From NCBI RefSeq assembly GCF_035917675.1, contig NZ_CP109104.1, forward strand, positions 4,030,001 through 4,094,000: a stretch of DNA of 64,000 nucleotides, written 5' to 3'. This DNA comes from Streptomyces sp. NBC_01775. GTDB lineage: Bacteria > Actinomycetota > Actinomycetes > Streptomycetales > Streptomycetaceae. The notes beneath the pieces are model-generated. The model was not told the DNA's origin, searched no databases, and worked only from the letters and a program-made list of their open reading frames with translations. Below, piece after piece: positions 16,771 to 25,498 of this stretch (position 1 is the stretch's first letter; the number at the start of each line of letters is the position of its first letter). The position numbers and the translations under genes were made by a program.

Positions 16771-17370
16771 TCACTTCGCCGCGAGCAGGGGGTCGAGGGC
16801 CGAGCGCAGTTCCTTCTCGCTCAGCTCCTTCAGCGCCCGCACGGCGACCTTCCCGTCCTTGTCGAGGATGAGGGTGGAGGGGATGGCCTGCGGGGAGAGC
16901 GTGTTGCGGGGGAACTTGAGGATGAGCTTGCCGCTGGGGTCGTAGAAGCTCGGGTAGTCGATCTCGTAGTTCCGCTCGAACGCCTTCGCGTTGGCCTTGT
17001 CCAGGTCGCGGGTGTTGATGCCGAGGAACTGGACGTCCTTGCCCTTGGTGGAGCGGGCGACCTTGGCCAGGTTGGGGGCCTCGGCACGGCAGGGGCTGCA
17101 CCACGAGCCCCATACGTTCAGCACGACGACCTTGCCCTTGTAGTCGGACAGCTTCAGCTTCTTGCCGTCGACCGAGGGGCCCTTGAGGTCGGGAACGGAA
17201 GTGCGCTTGCCTCTGGCCACCTTGGTGATCTGGCCCGTACCCTGCACGAACTTGGTGTCACCCGAGGAGGATCCGGTCTCTTCACCGCCGCAGGCGGACA
17301 GCAGCAGCGCACCCACGGCGGCCCCTGCGGCCAGCAGCGTGAGGCGGCGGGAAGCGCGGATCTGGCTCAT
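16771..17370 (-). CDS. resA: Thioredoxin-like lipoprotein ResA/TlpA
   Basis: This 199-residue protein has a lipobox LSAC (Cys27) and a thioredoxin-like TlpA/ResA domain with the active site WCSPC (Cys91, Cys94) after VVVLNVWGS. The cis-proline segment is at AIPSTLILDKDG. It would reduce the CXXCH disulfide of apocytochrome c outside the membrane, taking electrons from CcdA, the next gene. Start ATG 17370 is set by the signal peptide. Length and order match the actinobacterial res clusters. Confidence 0.94.
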   Translation of the reverse strand: MSQIRASRRLTLLAAGAAVGALLLSACGGEETGSSSGDTKFVQGTGQITKVARGKRTSVPDLKGPSVDGKKLKLSDYKGKVVVLNVWGSWCSPCRAEAPNLAKVARSTKGKDVQFLGINTRDLDKANAKAFERNYEIDYPSFYDPSGKLILKFPRNTLSPQAIPSTLILDKDGKVAVRALKELSEKELRSALDPLLAAK

Positions 17371-17447
17371 GTGAAAAGTTTCGCATGAGCATCTGTGGGA
17401 TCTTCCGCACCCCCCTGCTCCCCCCTGCGGGCCGCCTTCGTCCCAGC

Positions 17448-18185
17448 TCAGGCGCCGAACCCCTTGCTCTGTCCCTTCTTGGGACGGCTGGCACCGGCAC
17501 GCAGGTGCGGCGGCACCAGATCGCGGGCCGGCTCGCTGTACCCCACCGCGACGATCTTGTCGCCGAGGAAGGTGAAGCTGGTCAGCGAGGCGAGCGTGCA
17601 CTGCCTGCGGCGCGGGTCGTGCCACAGCCTGCGGCGCTCGACGAAGCTGCGCAGCGTCCAGATCGGCAACTGGTGGCTGACGCACACGGCCTCGTGTCCG
17701 CGCGCCGCGTCCTTGGCGCTCTCCAGCGCCGCGCGCATCCGCACGACCTGGTCGATGTACGACTCGCCCCAGGAGGGCCGGAAGGGGTTGCGCAGATGGC
17801 GCCAGTTCTCCGGCCTGCGCAGCGCGCCGTCCCCGACGCCGAAGGTCTTGCCCTGGAAGACGTTGCCCGCCTCGATCAGCCGCTCGTCGGCGGCGACGTC
17901 CAGGCCGTGCGCCTTGGCGACGGGCGTGGCCGTCTCCTGCGCGCGCTCCAGCGGCGAGGCGACGACATGGGTGATGTCGCGCCCCTCCAGATGTTCGGCG
18001 GCGCAGTCGGCCATCCGGCGGCCGAGGTCGGACAGGTGGTAGCCGTCCAGCCGCCCGTAGAGGATGCCCTCCGGATTCTCGACCTCGCCGTGCCGCATCA
18101 CATGGACGACGGTGACCGTCTTGTCGTGCTTGTCCCGTGCGCCCCTGCCCTCCACGCCTTCGGCGCTCACACCCTCGCCGCTCAT
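17448..18185 (-). CDS. Histidine phosphatase superfamily (phosphoglycerate mutase-like) protein
   Basis: This 245-residue protein shows the catalytic [17 protein letters not shown] (Arg31-His32-Gly33), the acid-base region [14 protein letters not shown] and a second His in [12 protein letters not shown]. It therefore belongs to the branch-1 histidine phosphatases, which dephosphorylate small metabolites or proteins through a phosphohistidine. The start ATG overlaps the hemL stop as ATGA, and resA follows, so it is part of the haem/cytochrome c unit in many streptomycetes. The substrate is unknown, and a true mutase role is unlikely given the context. Confidence 0.9.
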   Translation of the reverse strand: MSGEGVSAEGVEGRGARDKHDKTVTVVHVMRHGEVENPEGILYGRLDGYHLSDLGRRMADCAAEHLEGRDITHVVASPLERAQETATPVAKAHGLDVAADERLIEAGNVFQGKTFGVGDGALRRPENWRHLRNPFRPSWGESYIDQVVRMRAALESAKDAARGHEAVCVSHQLPIWTLRSFVERRRLWHDPRRRQCTLASLTSFTFLGDKIVAVGYSEPARDLVPPHLRAGASRPKKGQSKGFGA

Positions 18186-19519
18186 GCAGCCACCGCCTCG
18201 GCGGCGGCGCGGGCGGCGGCGGGCAGCGCGTCGGCGATCCGCTGGAGCGCCGCGTCGTCGTGCGCCGCGGAGACGAACCAGGACTCGAATCCCGAGGGCG
18301 GCAGATACACGCCCTGAGCGAGCATCGAGTGGAAGAAGGCGGTGAAGCGGAACGACTCCTGCCGCCTGGCGTCCTCGTAGTTGGTGACCCCGGACTCGCC
18401 GAACTCGCCGAAGAAGACGGAGAACATGCTGCCCGCCGTCTGCACGGTGTGCGCGAGGCCCTCCTTGGTAAGCGCCTCGGCGGTGAGCTGCCGCACCTGG
18501 CGGGCCGCGGCGTCGACCTTGGCGTAGGCGGCGAAGTCGTCACGGGCCAGCACCCGCAGCTGGGCGAGGCCCGCGGCGGTGGCGACCGGGTTCCCCGACA
18601 GGGTGCCCGCCTGGTACACCGGCCCGGCCGGTGCGAGGCGCTCCATGACGTCCTTGCGCCCGCCGAACGCCGCGGCGGGGAAGCCGCCACCCATGACCTT
18701 GCCGAACGTCATCAGGTCGGGGACGACGCCGTCGATGCCGAACCAGCCGCGCTCGCCGACCCGGAAGCCGGTCATCACCTCGTCGGAGACGAACAGCGCG
18801 CCGTCCGCCGTACACAGGTCCTTCAGCGCCTGGTTGAAGCCGGGCAGCGGCGGGACGATGCCCATGTTGCCCGGCGACGCCTCGGTGATCACACAGGCGA
18901 TCTCCCGGGGGTGCGCGGCGAACGCCTCCCGGACCGCGTCCAGATCGTTATACGGCAGCACGATCGTGTCGCCCGCCTGCGCCCCCGTCACGCCCGGGGT
19001 GTCCGGCAGGCCGAGCGTGGCGACCCCGGACCCGGCTGCGGCCAGCAGCGCGTCGACGTGCCCGTGGTAGCACCCGGCGAACTTGACGACCTTGGCCCGG
19101 CCGGTGAACCCGCGCGCCAGCCGGATCGCCGACATGGTCGCCTCGGTGCCGGAGGAGACGAGTCGTACCTGCTCAACGGGGTCGATCCGCTCGACGATCT
19201 CCTCGGCGAGCGCGACCTCGTCCTCGACAGGCGTACCGAAGGAGGTTCCGCGCGCCACGGCCTGCTGGACGGCCTCGGTCACCTCCGGGTGCGCGTGGCC
19301 GAGAATCATCGGCCCCCAGGAGCAGACGAGGTCGACATACTCCCTGCCGTCCGCGTCGGTGAGGTAGGGACCCTTGCCGGACACCATGAACCGGGGCGTA
19401 CCACCCACACCACGGAAGGCGCGGACCGGAGAGTTCACGCCTCCCGGGGTCACGGCGGCGGCACGTTCGAAGAGCGACTGCGATACTGGGGCGCTGAACG
19501 AGTAAGTCACGAAAGCCAT
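18182..19519 (-). CDS. hemL: Glutamate-1-semialdehyde 2,1-aminomutase
   Basis: HemL converts glutamate-1-semialdehyde to 5-aminolevulinate, the step after HemA (encoded at 47-48 kb). The 445-residue PLP enzyme begins [23 protein letters not shown]; it has [15 protein letters not shown] for phosphate binding, [22 protein letters not shown] with the PLP-pairing Asp, and [17 protein letters not shown] with the Schiff-base Lys near residue 270. Start ATG 19519 is preferred over the open frame to 19843 because the conserved N-terminus begins there. It heads a leftward unit ending in ccsB, tying haem supply to cytochrome c assembly. Confidence 0.96.
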   Translation of the reverse strand: MAFVTYSFSAPVSQSLFERAAAVTPGGVNSPVRAFRGVGGTPRFMVSGKGPYLTDADGREYVDLVCSWGPMILGHAHPEVTEAVQQAVARGTSFGTPVEDEVALAEEIVERIDPVEQVRLVSSGTEATMSAIRLARGFTGRAKVVKFAGCYHGHVDALLAAAGSGVATLGLPDTPGVTGAQAGDTIVLPYNDLDAVREAFAAHPREIACVITEASPGNMGIVPPLPGFNQALKDLCTADGALFVSDEVMTGFRVGERGWFGIDGVVPDLMTFGKVMGGGFPAAAFGGRKDVMERLAPAGPVYQAGTLSGNPVATAAGLAQLRVLARDDFAAYAKVDAAARQVRQLTAEALTKEGLAHTVQTAGSMFSVFFGEFGESGVTNYEDARRQESFRFTAFFHSMLAQGVYLPPSGFESWFVSAAHDDAALQRIADALPAAARAAAEAVAA

Positions 19520-19646
19520 GGTGTCAGAGCCTTCCACGGCGGGGGCTGGGGGCGTTTCACAGTCCGTGAGACGGGGAGGTCTCTGACACGATGATCGGGT
19601 CGCACGATGTCGGCAGTGCGGCTCGAATGAGCAGTCGGGTGGTGAC

Positions 19647-20291
19647 ATGCATCGCGGTGGCGGACTGGGAGAGGGGACCGGCCCCTCGGAGACTGGCCCG
19701 GGGCGCGCCCCGGGGCGCCATCGGCGTGATGCGGCCGAGAGCGGGAGCACCGCGGAGCGCGACAGCCGCGCGGAGCGGATCAGCCCGGTCGAGCGGCTCA
19801 GCCCGGCGAGCAGCGGTGGCACGGCAGAGAGCACGAGCAGCAAGGGTGGCGGCCGGGTGGGGGTGACCTACAAGTACTTCGGGGCGCCGGACGGGGCCAC
19901 GGCCGCACGCGTACCCATCTCGATGCGCCCGGAGGAGCTGGGCGGGGACGAGCTGGGACACGGCATGTTCACCAAGATCAAGCCGGAGACGATGGCGGCG
20001 ATGGTACTGACGGGGATCGAGGGCATACCCCTCAACCGCGTCCCCCCGCTCGAACTCGTCGTACTGCACCCCGACTACGCCGTGGTGAAGCTGCCCATGA
20101 CGGTCGTCGACCCGCTGCGCGGCATCGGCGAGGAGTCGGTGGGCGCGGCGGCCTTCATCTGGTCCACCGTCCCGGACCGCGCCGGTCCGCAGGACGCCTA
20201 CAACGTCTACCAGCTCCTGCACCGCTGGCAGGACTTCTCCGACCGCCTCCACGAGGCCGGCCACCAGGCGTACTGCCTGGTGTGGCCGTGA
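19647..20291 (+). CDS. Conserved hypothetical protein
   Basis: The 214-residue frame has a low-complexity N-terminus (residues 1-72, Ser/Gly/Arg/Glu-rich, with a repeated GAGCGG-TCAGCCCGG DNA unit) and a well-folded-looking remainder from [30 protein letters not shown] to YCLVWP. I do not recognise a family. ATG 19647 has GGGTGGTGAC upstream; an in-frame GTG at 19863 starts exactly at the ordered region and may be the true start (143 residues). It is divergent from hemL and shares its promoter region. The last codons and stop are repeated downstream. Confidence 0.7.
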   Translation: MHRGGGLGEGTGPSETGPGRAPGRHRRDAAESGSTAERDSRAERISPVERLSPASSGGTAESTSSKGGGRVGVTYKYFGAPDGATAARVPISMRPEELGGDELGHGMFTKIKPETMAAMVLTGIEGIPLNRVPPLELVVLHPDYAVVKLPMTVVDPLRGIGEESVGAAAFIWSTVPDRAGPQDAYNVYQLLHRWQDFSDRLHEAGHQAYCLVWP

Positions 20292-20440
20292 GCCTTGGTG
20301 CTTTCCTGAGTTTGGCGCGGTTCTGAGCTTGGCGCGGTTCTGAGCTTGGCGCGGTCGTGAATTCCGATGTGGCCGGGAGCCTTGGTGCCTTTCTGAGTTC
20401 GGTGCGGCCGTGAATCCTGGTGTGGCCGTGAGCTTCCGCT
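20277..20440. repeat. Degenerate tandem repeats beginning within the 3' end of the hypothetical gene
   Basis: The terminal coding bases CTGGTGTGGCCGTGAGC (20277-20293) recur at 20417-20433 and, altered, near 20366. A block of about 33 bases from 20281 recurs at 20368 with three changes, 87 bases apart. In between, a 20-base unit with core TTGGCGCGGTTCTGAGC is repeated about three times (20312-20360). No gene is seen here. Confidence 0.85.
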
Positions 20441-20497
20441 GATTGCCGCTGTTCCCGTCCGGGGCCTCCCGGTGTCCCGCCCGCTACGCTGCCCGCC

Positions 20498-21433
20498 ATG
20501 CTGCACCTGCGGATGATCAGCCCGCCCGACCGGACGCCGGAAGTCCTCGCCCTGCTGGAGTCGAACGTCGGCGCCACCCACCTCGCTGTACTGGAGGGCG
20601 CGGCGCGGGATCCGGCCGGCGATGTCCTCATGTGCGACGTGGCCCGGGAGGCCGGTGACGAACTGCTCGCCCGGCTGCGCGCGCTGGGCCTGGCCGAGCA
20701 CGGTTCCATCTCCGTGGAGAACATCGACCTCTCGCTGTCCGAGCGCGCCGACCGTGCCGAGGACGAGGCACCGGGCGAGGGCGTCGACGCGGTGCTGTGG
20801 GAATCGCTGACCGAGGCCACGCACGAGGAATCGCGGCTGACGGTCACCTACCTCACCTTTCTGACCGTCGCCACGATGATCGCGGCCGGCGGTGTCATGA
20901 CGGACAGCGCGATCCTGATCGTCGGCGCGATGGTCGTCGGCCCCGAGTTCGGGCCGCTGGCGGGCGTGTGCACCGGGCTGGTACGGCGCAGGGCGCGGCT
21001 GGTGGGCCGCTCGCTGGCGGCGCTGCTGGTGGGCTTCCCGTTCGCGATGCTGGCCACCGGGGCGTTCGGCCTGCTGATGGACGCGCTGGGGCTGTTCTCG
21101 CGGGCGGACTTCAACAAGCCGCATCCGATCAGCGAGTTCGTCTGGAAGCCCGACCCGCTCTCGTTCGTGGTGGCGCTGCTGGCGGGGGTGGCCGGAATCG
21201 TCTCGCTGACCTCGGCGAAGTCCGGTGCGCTGGTGGGCGTGGCGATCTCGGTGACCACGGTGCCGGCAGCCGCCAACGCGGCGCTGGCGCTGAGCTACGG
21301 CAGCATGTCGGAGACCTGGGGCTCCTTCGGCCAGCTGCTGGTGAACCTCGCGGGGATCATCCTGGCGGGGACGCTGACGCTGCTGGGCCAGAAGCTGTTC
21401 TGGGCGCGGAAGCGGCATGCGGGCGTCCCGTGA
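20498..21433 (+). CDS. DUF389 family integral membrane protein
   Basis: This 311-residue protein has a soluble N-terminal ferredoxin-like region (1-95, with VGATHLAVLEGAARDPAGD) and six or more helices carrying the DUF389 signature LTFLTVATMIAAGGVMTDSAILIVGAMVVGPEFGPLAG. The family is widespread in actinobacteria and proposed to be a transporter, but has no proven substrate. It stands alone between two other units. A perfect 20-bp hairpin follows the stop codon. Start ATG 20498 matches the conserved beginning MLHLRMISPPD. Confidence 0.9.
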   Translation: MLHLRMISPPDRTPEVLALLESNVGATHLAVLEGAARDPAGDVLMCDVAREAGDELLARLRALGLAEHGSISVENIDLSLSERADRAEDEAPGEGVDAVLWESLTEATHEESRLTVTYLTFLTVATMIAAGGVMTDSAILIVGAMVVGPEFGPLAGVCTGLVRRRARLVGRSLAALLVGFPFAMLATGAFGLLMDALGLFSRADFNKPHPISEFVWKPDPLSFVVALLAGVAGIVSLTSAKSGALVGVAISVTTVPAAANAALALSYGSMSETWGSFGQLLVNLAGIILAGTLTLLGQKLFWARKRHAGVP

Positions 21434-21438
21434 CAGAC

Positions 21439-21484
21439 GCACGGGCGTCCCGCCACCGTCTGAGCGGTGGCGGGACGCCCGTGC
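21439..21484. terminator. Perfect 20-bp hairpin, bidirectional terminator
   Basis: Arms 21439-21458 and 21465-21484 pair without mismatch around a 6-base loop (TCTGAG). It is placed between the convergent DUF389 and BCCT genes. The left arm repeats GGGCGTCCCG, the last ten coding bases of the DUF389 gene. Confidence 0.88.
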
Positions 21485-21525
21485 GGCACCCCGAGGGTGC
21501 CGGTGACATACCGGGCCGGTCCTGA

Positions 21526-21587
21526 CCCCGGTCAGTCCCTACCCGGGGTCAGTCCTTACCCGAAACCCGGGGTCAGTCCTTACCCGA
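21526..21587. repeat. 24-bp-period repeat spanning the stop codon of the BCCT gene
   Basis: A 22-base sequence is identical at 21542-21563 and 21566-21587, and a diverged third copy covers 21526-21544. The stop codon of the BCCT gene (21573-21575) and its last codons are inside the final copy. Confidence 0.88.
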
Positions 21588-23357
21588 GTCGGTCGACGTG
21601 TTCTTCTCGCCGCCGTTGTTCCCGTTGCCGTCGTCCACGACCACGTCGGCCACGGCCTGGGCGACCTCCTGGTCCAGGACCTCGGCCTCCAGCTTCGGCG
21701 CGTCGGGGTCGACCGGGCCGATCTGGAACTCGAACTCACCGCCGTACTGCTCGTGGGCGGCGACGACCGCGCTGCCGACCGCCTCCTCGCCCCGCTCGGT
21801 GCGGATGATGAGCGGGTCGCGGCGCAGGTCCTTACTGAGCGCGATACACAGTCCGATCATCACGACAGTGAAGGGCACCGCCACCAGAATGGTGAGGTTC
21901 TTCAGCCCTTCCAGCGCCTCGTCACCACCGCCGCCGATCATCAGCATGATGGCGCCGACGGCACCGGTGAGCACACCCCAGATGATGACGACGCCCCGGC
22001 TGGGCTCCATCGTGCCCTTCTGCGAGAGCGTGCCCATCACGATCGAGGCCGCATCGGCGCCCGAGACGAAGAAGATGCCGACCAGGAGCATCACGATGAA
22101 GCCGGTGACGCTGGCGATCGGGTACTGGTCCAGCACGTTGAAGAGCTGCGCCTCTTGGGACGTCCCCAGCTTCGTGCCGTCGGACTGGAGCTTCATGGCG
22201 GTGCCGCCGAAGATCGAGAACCAGATGAGGCTCACGACGCTGGGGACCAGGATCACGCCGCCGACGAACTGGCGGATGGTACGGCCCCGGCTGATGCGGG
22301 CGATGAACATGCCCACGAACGGCGTCCAGGAGATCCACCACGCCCAGTAGAAGACCGTCCAGCCGGACAGCCAGTCCGCGACGCCCTTACCGCTGGAGGA
22401 GTCGGTGCGCCCGATCATCTGCGGTAGGTCACCGAGGAAGCTGCCGACCGAGGTCGGCACCATGTTGAGCATCAGGATCGTCGGACCAGCGACGAAGAGG
22501 AAGACCACCAGCAGCCCGGCCAGCACCATGTTGATGTTGGAGAGCCACTGGACACCCTTCTCGACGCCGGAGACGGCCGAGAAGACGAAGGCCACGGTCA
22601 GCACCGCGATGATGGTGACCAGCACGCCGGTGCCGACCTTGGTCGCCCAGCCCGCTTCCTCTATGCCGCTGCCGATCTGGAGCGCGCCCAGACCCAGCGA
22701 GGCCGCGGAGCCGAACAGCGTGGCGAAGATCGCCAGGATGTCGATGACCTTGCCGATGCCGCCGTTGGCCGCCTTCTCGCCGATGAGCGGGGTGAAGACC
22801 GCGCTGATCGTCTGCCGGCGCCCCCGCCGGAAGCAGCTGTAGGCGATGGCCAGACCCACGACCGCGTAGATCGCCCACGGGTGGAGCGTCCAGTGGAAGA
22901 GCGTGGTGGCCAGCGACGTCTCCATGCGGTCCGCGTCGTTGGCCGGGTTCGTGCCGGGCGGGGCGTCGGTGAAGTGGCTCAGCGGCTCGCTCACGCCGTA
23001 GAACATCAGTCCGATGCCCATGCCGGCGCTGAACATCATCGCGATCCACGACACCGTCTTGAACTCTGGCTCCTCACCCTCCTTGCCGAGGGTGATCTTG
23101 CCGTAGCGGCTGAACGCCAGCCACAGCGAGAAGATCACGAAGCCGGTGGCGGCGAGCACGAAGGCCCAGCCGCCGTTGTGCATCGTCCAGGTCAGCATCT
23201 CGGAGGACACGTCGCTCAGGGAGTCCGTCGCGACGGCGCCCCAGATGACGAAGATGAGCGTGAGCAGCGCTGTGACGCCGAACACGACGCGGTCCGTCTG
23301 CGGGCCCCGGGTCAGTCCCCCGCTGAAGGCCGGGGCCTCCTCTGTCTCAGGTTTCAC
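21573..23357 (-). CDS. BCCT family transporter (betaine/choline/carnitine)
   Basis: This 594-residue secondary transporter has about twelve helices. Family signatures are the glycine-rich MMFSAGMGIGLMFYGVSEPL stretch and FYWAWWISWTPFVGMFIARISRGRTIRQF, which contains the aromatic substrate-binding Trp residues. The extended C-terminal cytoplasmic tail is acidic and Asn/Gly-rich. BCCT proteins import compatible solutes such as glycine betaine, usually in response to osmotic stress, coupled to Na+ or H+. The precise substrate is not evident. The gene is alone, with a 465-base upstream region; its stop lies inside a tandem repeat. Confidence 0.94.
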   Translation of the reverse strand: MKPETEEAPAFSGGLTRGPQTDRVVFGVTALLTLIFVIWGAVATDSLSDVSSEMLTWTMHNGGWAFVLAATGFVIFSLWLAFSRYGKITLGKEGEEPEFKTVSWIAMMFSAGMGIGLMFYGVSEPLSHFTDAPPGTNPANDADRMETSLATTLFHWTLHPWAIYAVVGLAIAYSCFRRGRRQTISAVFTPLIGEKAANGGIGKVIDILAIFATLFGSAASLGLGALQIGSGIEEAGWATKVGTGVLVTIIAVLTVAFVFSAVSGVEKGVQWLSNINMVLAGLLVVFLFVAGPTILMLNMVPTSVGSFLGDLPQMIGRTDSSSGKGVADWLSGWTVFYWAWWISWTPFVGMFIARISRGRTIRQFVGGVILVPSVVSLIWFSIFGGTAMKLQSDGTKLGTSQEAQLFNVLDQYPIASVTGFIVMLLVGIFFVSGADAASIVMGTLSQKGTMEPSRGVVIIWGVLTGAVGAIMLMIGGGGDEALEGLKNLTILVAVPFTVVMIGLCIALSKDLRRDPLIIRTERGEEAVGSAVVAAHEQYGGEFEFQIGPVDPDAPKLEAEVLDQEVAQAVADVVVDDGNGNNGGEKNTSTDSGKD

Positions 23358-23822
23358 GTTTGCCTATCGCCCTTCCTCCGGTGGACATTCCGGACCTTTC
23401 GCGCGTCGTGGCATTCCGTTGTGCATCGGACGCCGTCATGGATGCCAGTCATCGGTTCGGGGGGCCGCTACCCGGCTTTAATGAAAGTAATCCGGTCACA
23501 TAGCGCGCCCAAAGCCAGACACTCGTCAGCCAACTTCCCTTGTCATCAGGGGCATTGACCTCCCATCAGATGTCATGGCCACGATCCTTGATCAGCAGAA
23601 CTCGGTAAGCCTAGGGGCCTTGCCTGGCTGGGACGCCCATCCGGGCGTATACGGAAGGGGTCGTTGTAGATCCGGAACGTACGGGCGTTGCCACAGCCGG
23701 ACAGTTCACGCGTTCCGGACCCTGTCCGGCGTATCTATCGACGGAATCACCCCGTCCGTAACTTCGGCACCATCGAACGGGCCGCAGCACCGGGAGCCGT
23801 CAAGGCCCCTGACGGTGCACTG
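23358..23822. other. Gene-free interval upstream of the BCCT gene
   Basis: I see no convincing gene. Several short frames lack coding bias and Shine-Dalgarno sites. The interval is less GC-rich than its surroundings and would carry the BCCT promoter (leftward) and remnants of the promoter of the decayed lipase gene (rightward). GACGCCCATCCGGGCGT (23633-23649) can form a small hairpin. Confidence 0.4.
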
Positions 23823-24727
23823 ATGGCGAACGGGCATGCCGTGAGGGCGAGGAAGAAACACACGAGAAACCGCACGAAGGGCCGCAAAACGCTCAGCTGG
23901 ACCGCTGTCGCGCAGTGCTGGTGAGCGGGGTCGGCATGACGACGGCCGCCGGGGCGGCCGACCTGGACGGCCTGGGGACGGCGGGGGACAGCAGGGGGGT
24001 GCGGGGGTGTCGGCCGCCCCGCCGGACGGCACGTCGGGAGGGGCCTCGGCCGGGACGCCGGACGGGTGTGACGCGGCTGCCGGCTGACGGCTGACGAGGA
24101 CAGCTGCCAGCCGCCGGACCGCCCCTACGTCGCGGGCGGCCGGAAGACCGTCGCCGAGTCGTCGCGGGCGGCCGGAAGAGCGTCGCCGAGTCGCTGAACG
24201 GCGGGCCCCTCGCCGGGCCCCTCGCGGACGGGGCGAACGGCGTCGCGGCGGGCCACCCGGCGCTGCCGTTCGACGAGCCGCTGATCACCAAGGGCAAGGA
24301 GGCCGCGGTCAAGGCCAGGTCGGCGTGCCTGGCGGGCACGCCGGCGCGCTTCCCGTTCGAGCGGATCGGGAACTTCCCCGATGAGGGCTACTCCCTGAAG
24401 GGGCCGCACAAGCCGCGCGGCACGGACGGCAGGACCTGGGGCGAGGTCCTGGACGCCCGGAAGCTCGGCGTGGGCGTCGGACCCGAGGGCTCCGGAGCCC
24501 GCCACGAGCTGGACTTCCCCGTCTTCCGGTACCGCGCCCTGCCGGGCGAGGTCCTCCCGACCGAGGCGGAGGACGCGCCCCGGAAGGCGTACCGCTCCGC
24601 GGGAATACCGACCGCGTGGAAGACCTACCCCGGCGACCATTCGACGACCGATCGGACGGCGGTGGGCGACACCGTCTCCCGGCTGCGCGACCGCTTCGCG
24701 GACAAGCCCGTAGCCGACAGCTGCTGA
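23823..24727 (+). pseudogene. Decayed secretory lipase / alpha-beta hydrolase gene
   Basis: The 5' end encodes a secretion-like leader (KKHTRNRTKGRKTLSWTAVA) that runs into a stop; a one-base frame change continues as VLVSGVGMTTAAGAADLD, completing a signal peptide. The 3' part (24117-24727) reads VAGGRKTVAES, then LNGGPLAGPLADGANGVAAG and ends FPVFRYRALPGEVLPTEAED...TYPGDHSTTD..VADSC, resembling the C-terminal half of secretory (LIP-type) lipases, with GDH as the likely catalytic His. A 32-bp tandem duplication (24129-24192) breaks the frame, and the middle, with the nucleophile Ser, is missing. The total is shorter than intact homologues. Family assignment is moderate; the broken frame is clear. 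Confidence 0.6.
24129..24192. repeat. 32-bp tandem duplication inside the lipase pseudogene
   Basis: Units 24129-24160 and 24161-24192 differ at one base. Because 32 is not a multiple of three, the duplication shifts the reading frame; removing one unit joins the upstream frame (VAGGRKTVAES) to the downstream frame (LNGGPLAGP). Confidence 0.9.
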
Positions 24728-24770
24728 GCAGCGCCGCCCGGACCCCACGGATCCCGGGGCGCCATCCCGC

Positions 24771-25385
24771 TCAGCCATCTTCGGGTGGCGGAGGGGACGG
24801 CGCCTCGCCCGCGAGATAGGCCTGGACGGTGGGCGCGAGCCAGCGGACCACCTCCTCCGGGGGCAGCGCGACGACGGGCGGCAGCTCCAGCACATATCTG
24901 CACAGGGCCATCCCGAGGACCTGTGAGGCCACCAGCCCCGCCCGGGTCCTGGCCTCGTCGGGATCGGGACTCAGCGCCTCGGCCAGCGGCCCGAGCTGGT
25001 CGCGGAAGATGCCCCGCATCTTCTCGGCTCCCGCCGGGTTGGTCGCGCCCACGCGCAGCATGGCCTTCAGCGCCTCGTCCTCCTCCCACAGGCTCAGGAA
25101 GTGCCGCACCAGCACCGCGCCCGCGTGCTCGCGGGGGAGATAGGAGGCTTCGGGCAGGCGCAGATCGAACTCGACGGAGGCGGCGAAGAGCCCGGCCTTG
25201 TTGCCGTAGTAGCGCATCACCATCGCCGGATCGATGCCGGCCTCCCGGGCGATGAGGCGGATCGTGGCGCGCTCGTACCCTTCCGCGGCGAAGCTGTCGC
25301 GCGCGGCGCGGAGGATCGCGGCGCGGGTCGAGTCGGAGCGGCGGGCGGGCTCTGGAGCCTCGGTGCGGGTCTCGGTGCCATCCAT
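24771..25385 (-). CDS. TetR family transcriptional regulator
   Basis: This 204-residue TetR repressor has an HTH at about residues 38-60 (RATIRLIAREAGIDPAMVMRYYGNKAGLF) and a TetR_C-type C-terminal domain (for example GLVASQVLGMALCRYVLELPPV). It is divergent from the FAD monooxygenase gene. Three copies of a 16-bp palindrome lie in the 113-base spacer, the first directly touching its start codon, so it probably represses both itself and the monooxygenase and is released by the enzyme's substrate. The DNA-binding domain is clear; the ligand is unknown. Confidence 0.92.
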   Translation of the reverse strand: MDGTETRTEAPEPARRSDSTRAAILRAARDSFAAEGYERATIRLIAREAGIDPAMVMRYYGNKAGLFAASVEFDLRLPEASYLPREHAGAVLVRHFLSLWEEDEALKAMLRVGATNPAGAEKMRGIFRDQLGPLAEALSPDPDEARTRAGLVASQVLGMALCRYVLELPPVVALPPEEVVRWLAPTVQAYLAGEAPSPPPPEDG

Positions 25386-25458
25386 GTCAACAACTGTAGG
25401 CCAACAAGTGTTGACGCGCCAGCCCGGCCTGGCTACGGTTGTGCCAACAGGTGTTGAC
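25386..25458. promoter_or_regulatory. Three TetR operator candidates in the divergent spacer
   Basis: The 16-bp palindrome G(T/C)CAACA-N2-TGTTG(G/A)C occurs at 25386-25401 (one mismatch in the right arm), 25400-25415 and 25443-25458. The first touches the TetR start codon and overlaps the second by two bases; the third is about 40 bases upstream of the monooxygenase start. The arrangement suits autoregulation plus repression of the divergent gene. Confidence 0.82.
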
Positions 25459-25498
25459 CAGCGGGCGCCGAAGGGGCGCCCAGCCCGGGGAGGCAGTC

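Noticed and set aside
19557..19569. BldD box upstream of hemL (TCAC-N5-GTGA)
   Set aside because: The six-base core is expected by chance about sixteen times in the window, and no developmental link of hemL is known to me.
21439..21484. Attachment site or transposon end (perfect 20-bp inverted repeat)
   Set aside because: The 6-base loop and position between convergent genes fit a terminator; no matching second copy or mobility gene is present.
23575..23823. 82-codon frame in the BCCT upstream region
   Set aside because: It lacks third-position GC bias, a good ribosome site and any recognisable motif; it ends where the lipase relic begins.
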